From NCBI GenBank assembly GCA_905214465.1, contig CAJMMD010000034.1, positions 1-22,493 of the forward strand: DNA of 22,493 nt. The letters run 5' to 3'. Positions 1-6,851 of this stretch are shown one piece after another. Origin of the DNA: an uncultured bacterium. GTDB lineage: Bacteria > Actinomycetota > Coriobacteriia > Coriobacteriales > Coriobacteriaceae. The notes beneath the pieces were generated by a model that saw nothing but the letters and a program-made list of their open reading frames with translations, was not told where the DNA came from and made no database searches. The first letter of the stretch is position 1. Each line of letters starts with the position of its first letter. Made by a program: the position numbers and the translations under genes.

Positions 1-53
1 CGTACATGTACGGATGAATGTGGGAGGTGTTCGGATAAAGTCGATAATCAAGG

Positions 54-106
54 CCTTCCCCTAGTATGATGACCTGAACAATCCTCATGCTAGGGGGAAG
101 GTTTTT
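54..106 (+). terminator. intrinsic terminator of an upstream gene
   Basis: The left arm (54-64) pairs with the right arm (90-101) in a GC-rich stem of about 11 bp with one bulged base. A run of five T (102-106) follows immediately. This is a standard Rho-independent terminator on the plus strand. It probably ends a gene lying left of the window; no gene in the window precedes it. Confidence 0.7.
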
Positions 107-128
107 GTCGCGTAGCGGAAATTGGCCT

Positions 129-227
129 CCACCCGCTGAGCGGGTGGCTTTCTATGCCGCGCGTGCCGCGCGGCACGGACTAAAGTCCATGAATAAAAAC
201 GAGGAAGGCCACGTCCGGCCTCCCTCG
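129..227. other. cluster of four strong hairpins
   Basis: There are four successive inverted repeats: 129-147 (8-bp stem, loop TGA), 155-175 (perfect 9-bp stem, loop TGC), 177-188 (GGAC/GTCC, loop TAAA) and 200-227 (5+5 bp stem with one mismatch). No convincing coding frame covers them. The pattern resembles the subterminal hairpins and 3' RNA of IS200/IS605-type elements, but no transposase or TnpB is present, so this reading is tentative. Confidence 0.4.
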
Positions 228-248
228 CAAAGGGTCTCTGATTACTCC

Positions 249-277
249 CACTCATTGGGGACAGACTTAAATGAGTG
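249..277. repeat. palindromic repeat with GGGGACAG loop
   Basis: An 8-bp inverted repeat (CACTCATT/AATGAGTG) encloses a 13-nt loop starting GGGGACAGAC. The loop resembles, in inverse orientation, the loops of the hairpins at 2488-2524 and 2856-2894, while the stems differ. This suggests a family of short elements in which the loop motif is the conserved part. Confidence 0.5.
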
Positions 278-298
278 CTCTTGAAATGCCGGCGCCTG

Positions 299-364
299 GG
301 GACGTTCTTTTTCTGTCTGCAGTTTGGAACGTTCCTTTTCTGTCGGCAGTTTGGGACGGTCCTT
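299..364. repeat. 27-nt tandem repeat, about 2.4 copies
   Basis: Unit 1 spans 299-325, unit 2 spans 326-352, and a partial third spans 353-364. The two full units differ at only a few positions. Each starts with a near-palindromic GGGACGTTC or GGAACGTTCC and ends in GCAGTTT. It is non-coding, and the function is unknown. Confidence 0.6.
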
Positions 365-464
365 AGAGCTGCAGCGCGCCATGAGCGAAGGCGAAGCGGA
401 TCATCCTGTCTTTTGAGTTCTAAGCATAAGCCCCTGTCTCTGAGCAATGACCGGTTCGCATTTG

Positions 465-511
465 TGCGTATTTGCGTGCGTGGGATTGCGTGAATATGCG
501 TATAGATGCGC
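465..511. promoter_or_regulatory. helically phased TGCGT motifs upstream of the dehydrogenase/DeoR unit
   Basis: TGCGT occurs at 465, 473, 477, 487 and 497, and TGCGC at 507. The last four copies start exactly 10 bp apart, which puts them on one face of the helix. They lie 120-170 bp upstream of the 634 start codon. Arrays of direct repeats are compatible with operators of oligomeric DeoR-family regulators, and such a regulator is the second gene of the unit. The assignment is inferred. Confidence 0.4.
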
Positions 512-549
512 CGTTTACGGGACAAAAATGACCGTTTAGCGGTGAGATA

Positions 550-583
550 CGCAAAAACGCGCACAGACGCGCGTGTTTTTGCG
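550..583. promoter_or_regulatory. inverted repeat close to the 634 start
   Basis: CGCAAAAAC at 550-558 pairs with GTTTTTGCG at 575-583, and the inner GCGC arms extend the stem with a 2-nt bulge. It lies about 50 bp upstream of the start codon. It could be an operator or an attenuator-like hairpin, and the run of T in its right arm would fit either reading. The motif also contains the rightmost copies of the TGCG/CGCA theme seen at 465-511. Confidence 0.35.
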
Positions 584-633
584 AATATAGAGCTATCCGA
601 AATGCAAGACGTTCTATGACACAGGAGGCACAT

Positions 634-1713
634 ATGGTAGATTCCAAGCAGGCTCCACTCGACTCCGCGGCAGCCGCAAAAGCAGCGTTCGCTTCGGTCC
701 AGGACAAGCCATTCCCCGATGATATCTTTACGGCTCCCGAGCTTCGTTGGGCTGTGATCGGGTGCGGCGTTATCGCCAACCAGATGGCCCAGTCTCTCGC
801 TCTTGCCGGCCGCAAGCTTGCGGGCGTCGCCAACCGTACGCTGTCCAAGGCTCAGGCTTTTGCTGAGCAGTATGGCATCGAGAAGGTCTATGAATCGGTT
901 GAGGACCTCTACGCCGATCCGGGCATCGACGCCGTCTATATCACCACGCCGCACAACACGCATATCACCTATCTGCGTGACGCGCTGGCCGCCGGCAAGC
1001 ACGTGCTCTGCGAGAAAGCCATTACCCTCAATTCCGCTGAGCTCGACGAGGCGCGTGCCATCGCCGACGAGCACAACGTCGTCCTCATGGACGCCACCAC
1101 GGTGCTTCATATGCCCTTGTATCAAGAGCTGCGCCGTCGCATGGATGCCGGCGAGTTTGGTCGCATGAACCTCGCCCAGCTCAACTTTGGTAGCTACAAG
1201 GAGTACGGCGATCTGACCAATCGCTTCTACAACCGCAACCTTGCTGGCGGTGCCATGCTCGACATTGGCGTGTATGCCCTGTCCGTCATGCGTCTCTTTA
1301 TGGCAAGCCAGCCCATTGAGGTCGTTTCGTTGGGCAACACCTGTGAGACCGGTGTTGACGTTGCGGGCGGCATCGTCTGCCGTAATGCCGAGCAGCAGCT
1401 GGGTGTTGTGAGCCTCACGCTCCACTCCAAGCAACCCAAGCGCTCGATTATTAGCTTCGATAAGTGCTATATCGAGGTCAACGAGTATCCGCGTGCCGAT
1501 CACGCGACCATCGTGTGGACTGCGGACGGCCACCGCGAGGAGGTCCACGCAGGCACCGAGGCTTACGCCCTGTGTTATGAGATGGCTGACCTCGAGAAGG
1601 CCGTCGCCGGCGATGATTCCAAGCGTGAGCTTCTGGATTATGCTTCTGATGTTATGGAGCTGATGACCAAGCTCCGTGCCGATTGGGGAGTCGTCTACCC
1701 CGAGGAGGAGTAA
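634..1713 (+). CDS. Gfo/Idh/MocA-family NAD(P)-dependent oxidoreductase
   Basis: This is a 359-aa protein with an N-terminal Rossmann fold (GCGVIA, G43-x-G45-x-x-A48) and a C-terminal Gfo/Idh/MocA substrate domain. The family's EKP motif appears as EKA (127-129). D210-x-G-x-Y214 lies in GGAMLDIGVYAL, the catalytic region of the dihydrodiol-dehydrogenase-like branch. Members oxidise or reduce sugars, inositols or related polyols in the cytoplasm; the substrate cannot be read from sequence. The ATG at 634 is preferred over the in-frame ATG at 616 because AGGAGG (623-628) sits just before it. The stop is followed after 3 nt by the DeoR gene, so the two are almost certainly co-transcribed. The pairing suggests a locally regulated sugar pathway. 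Residues before about 35 form a low-complexity Ala/Ser-rich leader with no obvious role. Confidence 0.88.
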   Translation: MVDSKQAPLDSAAAAKAAFASVQDKPFPDDIFTAPELRWAVIGCGVIANQMAQSLALAGRKLAGVANRTLSKAQAFAEQYGIEKVYESVEDLYADPGIDAVYITTPHNTHITYLRDALAAGKHVLCEKAITLNSAELDEARAIADEHNVVLMDATTVLHMPLYQELRRRMDAGEFGRMNLAQLNFGSYKEYGDLTNRFYNRNLAGGAMLDIGVYALSVMRLFMASQPIEVVSLGNTCETGVDVAGGIVCRNAEQQLGVVSLTLHSKQPKRSIISFDKCYIEVNEYPRADHATIVWTADGHREEVHAGTEAYALCYEMADLEKAVAGDDSKRELLDYASDVMELMTKLRADWGVVYPEEE

Positions 1714-1716
1714 GCG

Positions 1717-2463
1717 ATGCTCGCGGAAGATAGACTCAATGCGATCGTCTCGATGGTGCAACAGGCTGGCTCAGTAACGGTGCCAGAGCTTGCCGATGCC
1801 CTGGGTGTGACGGCTTCTACCATTCGACGCGACCTGCAGACACTTGACCGAGCGCACCGCATCGCCAAGGTGCACGGAGGCGCGACAAGTCTGGAGCGCG
1901 CGCACGTGACGCGCGACCTAACGCTTAATGAGCGCAGCGACCTCCATAACGACGACAAGGAGCGTATCTGCGCCCGTGCGGCGGCACTTGTGGAGCCCGA
2001 GAGCTTTGTATACATCGACTCGGGTTCGACGACGCTCAGGCTCATCGAGCATCTTCCACACCTTGAAGATGTCACCTATGTGACCGATTCCGTGCTCCAT
2101 GCTCAACGCCTTGCTTTGCGCGGCATGCGTACCGTGGTGCTGGGTGGCGAGCTCAAACCCGAGACCGAGGCGCTCGTTGGCCCCGATGCCTTGGCAACCT
2201 TAGACCGCTACAACTTCAACTGTGGCTTTTGGGGCTCTAACGGCATTGCCGCCGAGCAGGGCTTCACGGCGCCCGATATCGAGGAGGCGCAAGTAAAGCG
2301 TATCTCGATGCGCCATACGGCCAAGCGCTTCGTAATCTCGGACGCCAGTAAATTTGGCATGGTGGCGCCCGTCAAGTTCGCGGACTTCCGTGACGCAACG
2401 ATTATTACCGCAGGCGATGTCCCTGCCAAGTACCGGGCAATGGACAACGTCATCACGGTCTAA
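1717..2463 (+). CDS. DeoR/GlpR-family transcriptional regulator
   Basis: A 248-aa protein of typical DeoR length. The N-terminal winged helix-turn-helix is clear (about residues 20-42, including ADALGVTASTIRRDL), followed by the family's basic HGGA motif. The C-terminal DeoRC sensor domain shows YIDSGSTT and LGGELKPETEALVGP, which bind a phosphorylated sugar in known members. It starts 3 nt after the dehydrogenase stop, and its ribosome-binding site (GAGGAGG) lies within the end of that gene, so translational coupling is likely. By family behaviour it represses its own operon until a sugar phosphate binds. The phased TGCGT repeats at 465-511 are the obvious candidate operator. The effector is unknown. 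Confidence 0.9.
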   Translation: MLAEDRLNAIVSMVQQAGSVTVPELADALGVTASTIRRDLQTLDRAHRIAKVHGGATSLERAHVTRDLTLNERSDLHNDDKERICARAAALVEPESFVYIDSGSTTLRLIEHLPHLEDVTYVTDSVLHAQRLALRGMRTVVLGGELKPETEALVGPDALATLDRYNFNCGFWGSNGIAAEQGFTAPDIEEAQVKRISMRHTAKRFVISDASKFGMVAPVKFADFRDATIITAGDVPAKYRAMDNVITV

Positions 2464-2487
2464 CAGCAGGGGACGGGCTAAGGCCAA

Positions 2488-2524
2488 AACCACCACAAAG
2501 GTGCCTGTCCCCATTGTGGTGGTT
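2488..2524. repeat. palindromic repeat, copy 1 (GGGGACAGGCACC loop)
   Basis: A perfect 11-bp inverted repeat (AACCACCACAA/TTGTGGTGGTT) encloses a loop reading GGTGCCTGTCCCC on plus, that is GGGGACAGGCACC on minus. The same element recurs at 2856-2894 in the same orientation. Read on the minus strand the stem is followed by TTTT, so it could also terminate leftward transcription. It lies 24 bp after the DeoR-family stop. Confidence 0.7.
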
Positions 2525-2556
2525 AGTAACGAAAACCGAGTAGTTTTCTCAATAGA

Positions 2557-2591
2557 AAAGCGGCAACGTCCATCACGGGCGTCGCCGCTTT
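2557..2591. terminator. hairpin terminator between convergent genes
   Basis: A 15-bp stem (2557-2571 with 2577-2591) has one mismatch and one G-T wobble around loop ATCAC. It is flanked by A-rich sequence on the left and a short T-rich stretch on the right, so it may act in both directions. It lies between the plus-strand DeoR-family gene and the minus-strand pseudouridine synthase. The T tract on plus is weak. Confidence 0.55.
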
Positions 2592-2608
2592 CGTTGTCTG
2601 CCGGTTTG

Positions 2609-2824
2609 TCTAAGTCTGTAACAACTGGACCGTAAAAAGTGGGCTAGGTGTTACAGATCGAGATACTTACGAACCGCGCCGTCCCTTTGTCTCAATCTGT
2701 AACATCTGGGACTGATTTTGCCGAGTTACTGTTACAGATTGAGATTATTCCCTTGAGGGGATTCGAATGTCTCGATCTGTAACAGATGGACCGCAAAATG
2801 GGCTTTAGCTGTTACAGATCGAGA
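2609..2824. repeat. three 55-bp palindromic repeat units
   Basis: Units lie at 2609-2663, 2690-2744 and 2770-2824, each exactly 55 bp. Each has 15-bp terminal inverted repeats close to TCTCGATCTGTAACA and TGTTACAGATCGAGA around a 25-bp centre. Units 1 and 3 share a centre of the type TGGACCG-AAAA-GGGCT; unit 2 has a more diverged centre. Unique spacers of 26 and 25 bp separate them. The layout resembles BIME/REP-like or miniature-element arrays. It is non-coding, with no transposase nearby. Confidence 0.75.
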
Positions 2825-2855
2825 TGTTTGGGAATCCGGCAGAGCCATCGCGGCA

Positions 2856-2894
2856 AAACTACCACAAAGGTGCCTGTCCCCTTTGTGGTGGTTT
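2856..2894 (-). terminator. palindromic repeat copy 2, likely terminator of the pseudouridine synthase gene
   Basis: A 14-bp stem with one G-T pair (2856-2869 with 2881-2894) carries the same GGGGACAGGCACC loop as the element at 2488. Read on the minus strand the stem overlaps the stop codon of the pseudouridine synthase gene, and its distal arm runs into TTTT. It therefore has the form of an intrinsic terminator built from a mobile-type repeat. Confidence 0.6.
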
Positions 2895-3552
2895 AGGGCT
2901 CCCAGGGGCAGGGGGCTTCGATGTGGATGTGCTCGCCGGTTACGGGATGCGTAAAGGACACGCTGTGGGCGTGGAGCATGAGGCCACAAGGACGCGGCGT
3001 CCCGTACAGGTCGTCGCCCACCAGGGGATGGCGCTCGCTCGCCAGGTGCACGCGAATCTGGTGTTTGCGGCCGGTGAGCAGCTCGACATCGATATACGAG
3101 CGCGTGGGCAGGCCGCGGCGGCTCTTAAGACGCTTGAGCACCTTCACGCGCGTTTGAGACGGCTTGCCGCTGGCGCCGACGCGCATCTTTCGGCTGTCGT
3201 GACGGTCGCGGGCGATGGGCTTGTCGATGAGCTTTTCGTTCCAGTCGATCTTGCCCTCGGCGAGCGCCAGGTAGTGCTTTTCGAACGCGTGGTCGATGAT
3301 CATCTGGTCAAAGGCGGGCTGCGTCTGCTTGTCGAGTGAGAACAGCACCACGCCGGTGGTGTCACGGTCCAGGCGATTGAGCGGCTGCATGTCGGTCGCG
3401 GCAAAGCCGTCGCCCATCGCCAGCAGCAGGTCGCTGGCGTAGTCGGTAAGTGTGCGCTCGCCGGTGCCGTCACCGTGGACGATCATGCCGGCGGGCTTGT
3501 CGATGGCCATGAGCCAGGCGTCGCAGTAGAGGACTTGAGGTTCTTCGTTCAC
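2893..3552 (-). CDS. RluA-family pseudouridine synthase
   Basis: A 219-aa protein of the RluA family, which isomerises uridine to pseudouridine in rRNA or tRNA. The catalytic motif is NRLDRDTTG with the nucleophile D62. Most members have HRLD, so the first histidine is replaced by N59. Other family blocks are present: AIDKPAGMIVH near residues 16-26, AFEKHYLAL, and the C-terminal GRKHQIRVHL. There is no S4 domain, so it resembles compact RluA/RluC-type catalytic cores. The start is GTG at 3552, chosen because GAAAGG lies about 8 nt upstream. It follows the U32 gene by 15 bp on the same strand, so the two probably form an operon linked by RNA modification. The exact target site is not predictable. 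Confidence 0.9.
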   Translation of the reverse strand: MNEEPQVLYCDAWLMAIDKPAGMIVHGDGTGERTLTDYASDLLLAMGDGFAATDMQPLNRLDRDTTGVVLFSLDKQTQPAFDQMIIDHAFEKHYLALAEGKIDWNEKLIDKPIARDRHDSRKMRVGASGKPSQTRVKVLKRLKSRRGLPTRSYIDVELLTGRKHQIRVHLASERHPLVGDDLYGTPRPCGLMLHAHSVSFTHPVTGEHIHIEAPCPWEP

Positions 3553-3567
3553 GTGTAAGCCTTTCGG

Positions 3568-6063
3568 TTAGCTAATTCCCACAAACATGCAGCCCGAGGT
3601 GGCGCCGCGCAGGCGGGCGGCCGGCTTGCGGCCGGCTTGAGCCGCCTCGACAGCGCGACGGACGCGAGCGACGGCACGGCCAATCTCATCGGCCTCGAGC
3701 AAGGTTCCGTCGACCATAAGACGGCGCACGCCGGCATCGAGCAGCTGCGGAACTTGCGGCGTGAGGTCGATGGGGTAGGCGTCGTACAGGCGTGAGCGGC
3801 CGTGGATGTCGGTACGCACCGGCATGACCTTGCCGTCGATATTCTTGAGCGAGAGCTTGCGGGCACGCAGGCGGCAGTTGGCACAATCGTGGATGCAGCC
3901 GTTGGCAACCTGCAGAATGCAATGCTCGCTTGTCATGACGCGCGGGCGGCCAAAGACGGTGATGCCCAGAGCCGCGGGCGCGGCGGTGCCGAGCGAGATA
4001 ATCTCGTCGAGCGTGATCTCGGGCGAGAGCCAAAACGCACCGGCTCCGCGCTCGGCAAGCGCCTCCATGCAGGGCGTGTTGTGCACCGGCAGGCAAGAGC
4101 GAATCTCGGCCGTGGCGCCAACCTGGGCGGCCAGGGCAAGCTCAGAGATGTTGCCAATAGCGACCGTGGCGCCGGCAACAACCCATGGGTCAACGCGGAC
4201 GTGGTCAACGGCGCGGCAGACCTCATCGAGCACGGGTACGATGCCCTGCTCAAACGTATCGGCGGGGGAGAGCTTGGCCGCATCGAGCGCGTCGGTGGTC
4301 ATGTAGATGCGCGTTGCACCCTCCGCCCGCGCTGCCTCGGCGGCCTCGAGCGAGGTGACGGTGGCGCAGATCTGCGGCTCGTCGCGGTAGTGCTCGGGCG
4401 CGGGGCGGGAATCATTGGTGACAATCGCCGGTAGCTCGAGCGTGCGGGCGCGCTCCTCGTACGGTGCCAGAATGGCCTCTTCCAGCGCCTTACAAGCGGC
4501 GGCGCGCACCTTGTGCACGGCGGAAAAGCCCATGCCGCAACTCTCGTCGAGGGCCACGTCAAAGCTCGCGGCCTCAAAGGGAGAGGAGCCCATGCGCCCG
4601 ACGTGCTCAACCAGATCGGATGCCTCGACGGCGCGGGTCTTGGCGGCCTCGACGGTGAAGCCCGTGGCGGTGGCGGTGAGCGCGGGGTCGTCACAGCAGG
4701 TGAGCGTGACAGTAAACGGCTTGCCCAGGCGCGCCACGACGGATACATCAACAGCTCGGCGGCGCAGCACATCGCGCTTGAGCGCGGCGCTGGCAGCGTC
4801 AATAGCGCGCTGGCTTCGAATCACGCGCACGCGGCAGCCCTCGGGCATGCTACGGGGCACGCGACACTCGATAACATCGCCGGCAGCGGCATCATCGGCG
4901 GCGATGGTGGTCAGGAACTGGTCGAACTCATCGTCGTGGCGAAGCTCCAGCAGGTCGCCCTTGCCCACGGGCTCAAACAACTCAATGCGGGCGATGGCGG
5001 CGCGGCGACGGCGGTCGTCGGGCTTGAGCCCGCGCACATCGCGGTTGGCCAGGTGGCTGCCGAGCACCGTGCCCACGATCTGGCCGCGGTTGTTGGAGCG
5101 CTCGTAACTCATCATCTCGTCACCCGAGGTACCGTCCTGATAGGCGTGCGTAAAGTCGCGGTTAAAGCAGCGCTTGAGCTGGCGCTGGCGGGCGGCTTCC
5201 TCGTCCTTGGCAACGGTGGCTCCGGATAGCATGTCGTCAATTTCGTGACGATACACATCAACGATGGAGTACACGTAATCGGGCGCCTTCATGCGGCCCT
5301 CGAGCTTGAGCGACGCGGCGCCGGCGTCATACAGACGGCGAACAAGCTGCGAGGTGTTGGTGTCACGCGGGCACAGCGCGCGCTCGCGACCGGCAGGGGA
5401 GAGCGAGCGACCGTTCTCGTCGATCAGCTCGTAGGGCAAGCGGCAGGGCTGGGCGCACATGCCACGGTTGGCCGATCGTCCCGCCATGGCAAAGCTCGAA
5501 AGCAGACACAGGCCCGAATAGCAAAAGCAGATGGCGCCATGGCTAAAGACCTCAAGGTCCACATCGGGCGCGGCATCGTGAATGGCGGCAATCTCGTCGA
5601 TGGAAAGCTCGCGCGAGAGGGTCACGCGGTCGGCGCCCTGCTCGCGGCACCAAAGGGTTCCGCGGTCGTCGTGGATGTTCGTCTGGGTCGAGATATGCGT
5701 CTCGATGCTGGGCATCGTGCGTTTGACCTCAAAGAACAGGCCCCAGTCCTGGATGATGAAGGCGTCGGCGCCCAGCGTGGAGCAGCGATGGATGAGCTGC
5801 AGCGCATCGCTCATCTCGGATTCCTTGATGACGATGTTGACCGTGACGTAGACGCGCGAGCCGGCCAGATGCGCGGCGCGGCAGGCCTGCTCAAAGGCCT
5901 CGTCGGTAAAGTTGGTGGCCTTGCGGCGGGCGTTGAAGCTGCCCATGCCGCAGTAGATGGCGTCTGCCCCGGCGGCGAGTGCGGCGGCAAAGGGCTCGGG
6001 CCCTCCGGCGGGCGCCAAAAGCTCGGGTCTGCGGTTGTTGGTTCGACTGGCGGTTGCGGTCAT
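3568..6063 (-). CDS. U32-family protein (peptidase U32 / RlhA-like), long form
   Basis: An 831-aa protein. Residues 12-300 form the U32 TIM-barrel domain. The U32 signature is clear around E171 (EVFSHGAICFCYSGLCLLSS), with C179, C181, C186, then C203 and C207 in CAQPCRLPY. These cysteines match the Fe-S ligands of U32 RNA-hydroxylating enzymes such as E. coli RlhA (YdcP), which makes 5-hydroxycytidine in 23S rRNA using prephenate. A middle region (about 380-520) fits the accessory domain of long U32 proteins. The C-terminal part carries a further cysteine cluster (C715, C723, C727, C730). Co-transcription with a pseudouridine synthase favours an rRNA-modifying rather than proteolytic role. 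The ATG at 6063 has GAAAGG upstream. It is longer than E. coli RlhA (about 650 aa). Confidence 0.87.
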   Translation of the reverse strand: MTATASRTNNRRPELLAPAGGPEPFAAALAAGADAIYCGMGSFNARRKATNFTDEAFEQACRAAHLAGSRVYVTVNIVIKESEMSDALQLIHRCSTLGADAFIIQDWGLFFEVKRTMPSIETHISTQTNIHDDRGTLWCREQGADRVTLSRELSIDEIAAIHDAAPDVDLEVFSHGAICFCYSGLCLLSSFAMAGRSANRGMCAQPCRLPYELIDENGRSLSPAGRERALCPRDTNTSQLVRRLYDAGAASLKLEGRMKAPDYVYSIVDVYRHEIDDMLSGATVAKDEEAARQRQLKRCFNRDFTHAYQDGTSGDEMMSYERSNNRGQIVGTVLGSHLANRDVRGLKPDDRRRRAAIARIELFEPVGKGDLLELRHDDEFDQFLTTIAADDAAAGDVIECRVPRSMPEGCRVRVIRSQRAIDAASAALKRDVLRRRAVDVSVVARLGKPFTVTLTCCDDPALTATATGFTVEAAKTRAVEASDLVEHVGRMGSSPFEAASFDVALDESCGMGFSAVHKVRAAACKALEEAILAPYEERARTLELPAIVTNDSRPAPEHYRDEPQICATVTSLEAAEAARAEGATRIYMTTDALDAAKLSPADTFEQGIVPVLDEVCRAVDHVRVDPWVVAGATVAIGNISELALAAQVGATAEIRSCLPVHNTPCMEALAERGAGAFWLSPEITLDEIISLGTAAPAALGITVFGRPRVMTSEHCILQVANGCIHDCANCRLRARKLSLKNIDGKVMPVRTDIHGRSRLYDAYPIDLTPQVPQLLDAGVRRLMVDGTLLEADEIGRAVARVRRAVEAAQAGRKPAARLRGATSGCMFVGIS

Positions 6064-6095
6064 ATCTTGCCTTTCAAAATGCTCAGATAATCAAA

Positions 6096-6101
6096 AGTAT
6101 A
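6096..6101 (-). promoter_or_regulatory. possible -10 element for the U32 operon
   Basis: TATACT on the minus strand, 33 bp upstream of the U32 start codon, is a good match to a housekeeping -10 box. No convincing -35 box lies 16-18 bp further upstream, so the call is weak. Confidence 0.3.
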
Positions 6102-6245
6102 GTGGTGCCGTCGCGGCAGGCGATGCCCGTGCTCTAAGCGGGATAAAGTCTTCAGCAGCTTGGACTGGCTGCTTCACATGAGAACCGTTCAGCGGTCCGG
6201 GGAAACCGTTGGGCGATAAAATATTCTCGCAACGTGATAATAATC

Positions 6246-6274
6246 TTGCATCGCGCGGACACCTTGAGTACTAT
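6246..6274 (+). promoter_or_regulatory. ridA promoter
   Basis: The -35 box TTGCAT (6246-6251) is separated by exactly 17 bp from the -10 box TACTAT (6269-6274). Transcription would start near 6281, giving a leader of about 80 nt before the ridA ATG. The boxes are close to the sigma-70/SigA consensus. Confidence 0.55.
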
Positions 6275-6361
6275 CCCAATCAAGCGCGGTGTTCAGACCG
6301 AACTGTGCCTCCCGGTGTGAACGCCGCGCTCCCGTTCCCTTTTACTTGTAAGGAGAAAAAC

Positions 6362-6739
6362 ATGAGCAAGACCGTCGTGTCTTCCGATAACGCACCCGCA
6401 GCCATCGGCCCGTATTCCCCTGGTATCCAGACCGGCAACATGGTGTTCCTGTCCGGCCAGCTGGGCATCGATCCCGCAACTGGCAAGATGCCCGAGGGCG
6501 TCGAGGCCCAGGCCAAGCAGTCCCTTGCTAACGTCGAGGCCCTGCTGACCGCTGCCGGCGCCACCTTTGCCGATGTCGTCAAGACCACAGTCTACCTGGC
6601 TGACATTGCCGACTTCGCCGCCGTGAACGAGATCTACGCCTCCAAGTTCGAGGCCCCGTTCCCCGCGCGCAGCGCTTTCCAGGTTGCCTCTCTTCCGGCT
6701 GGCGGTCTGGTCGAGATCGAGGTCGTCGCCGCTCTCTAA
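6362..6739 (+). CDS. ridA: RidA family reactive enamine/imine deaminase
   Basis: A 125-aa protein, the usual RidA (YjgF/YER057c/UK114) length. Family landmarks are present: IGPYSPG with Y18, VFLSGQLGIDP, and PARSAFQVASLP with R103 (equivalent of E. coli R105) followed by VEIE with E118. R103, Y18 and E118 are the residues that bind and hydrolyse 2-aminoacrylate-type imines. The enzyme is a cytoplasmic trimer protecting PLP enzymes from 2-aminoacrylate. ATG 6362 is chosen over upstream starts because AAGGAG precedes it by a normal distance and the protein then begins at the conserved N-terminus. It is monocistronic, with a clear promoter and a strong terminator. The ammonia-lyase encoded at 21176 releases 2-aminoacrylate, so the two may be functionally linked. 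Confidence 0.93.
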   Translation: MSKTVVSSDNAPAAIGPYSPGIQTGNMVFLSGQLGIDPATGKMPEGVEAQAKQSLANVEALLTAAGATFADVVKTTVYLADIADFAAVNEIYASKFEAPFPARSAFQVASLPAGGLVEIEVVAAL

Positions 6740-6769
6740 GGCGTTGACCACAACTAAACATGACATGCA

Positions 6770-6807
6770 AAAAGACCCTGCAGCGCGTGCGAGCTGCAGG
6801 GTCTTTT
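6770..6807. terminator. perfect bidirectional terminator between ridA and the PAS/HTH regulator
   Basis: A perfect 15-bp stem (6770-6784 with 6793-6807), flanked by A4 on the left and T4 on the right, has an 8-nt loop. The geometry terminates both the plus-strand ridA and the minus-strand regulator gene converging on it. Confidence 0.88.
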
Positions 6808-6851
6808 GTCAGGTGACGAATCGCTTGTGGAGCCGCGCTCCATTTTGCTCG

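Noticed and set aside
1..69. 3' end of a gene entering from the left (frame 1, stop at 67-69)
   Set aside because: Only 22 codons are visible, and the left arm of a terminator begins within them, so the frame cannot be supported.
85..1761. 558-codon open frame on the minus strand opposite the dehydrogenase
   Set aside because: It lies antisense to a gene with clear Gfo/Idh/MocA motifs and extends through non-coding repeats; no recognisable motif.
2609..2824. CRISPR array
   Set aside because: The three units are 55-bp diverged palindromes longer than their 25-26-bp spacers, and no cas genes are present; a repeat-element array fits better.
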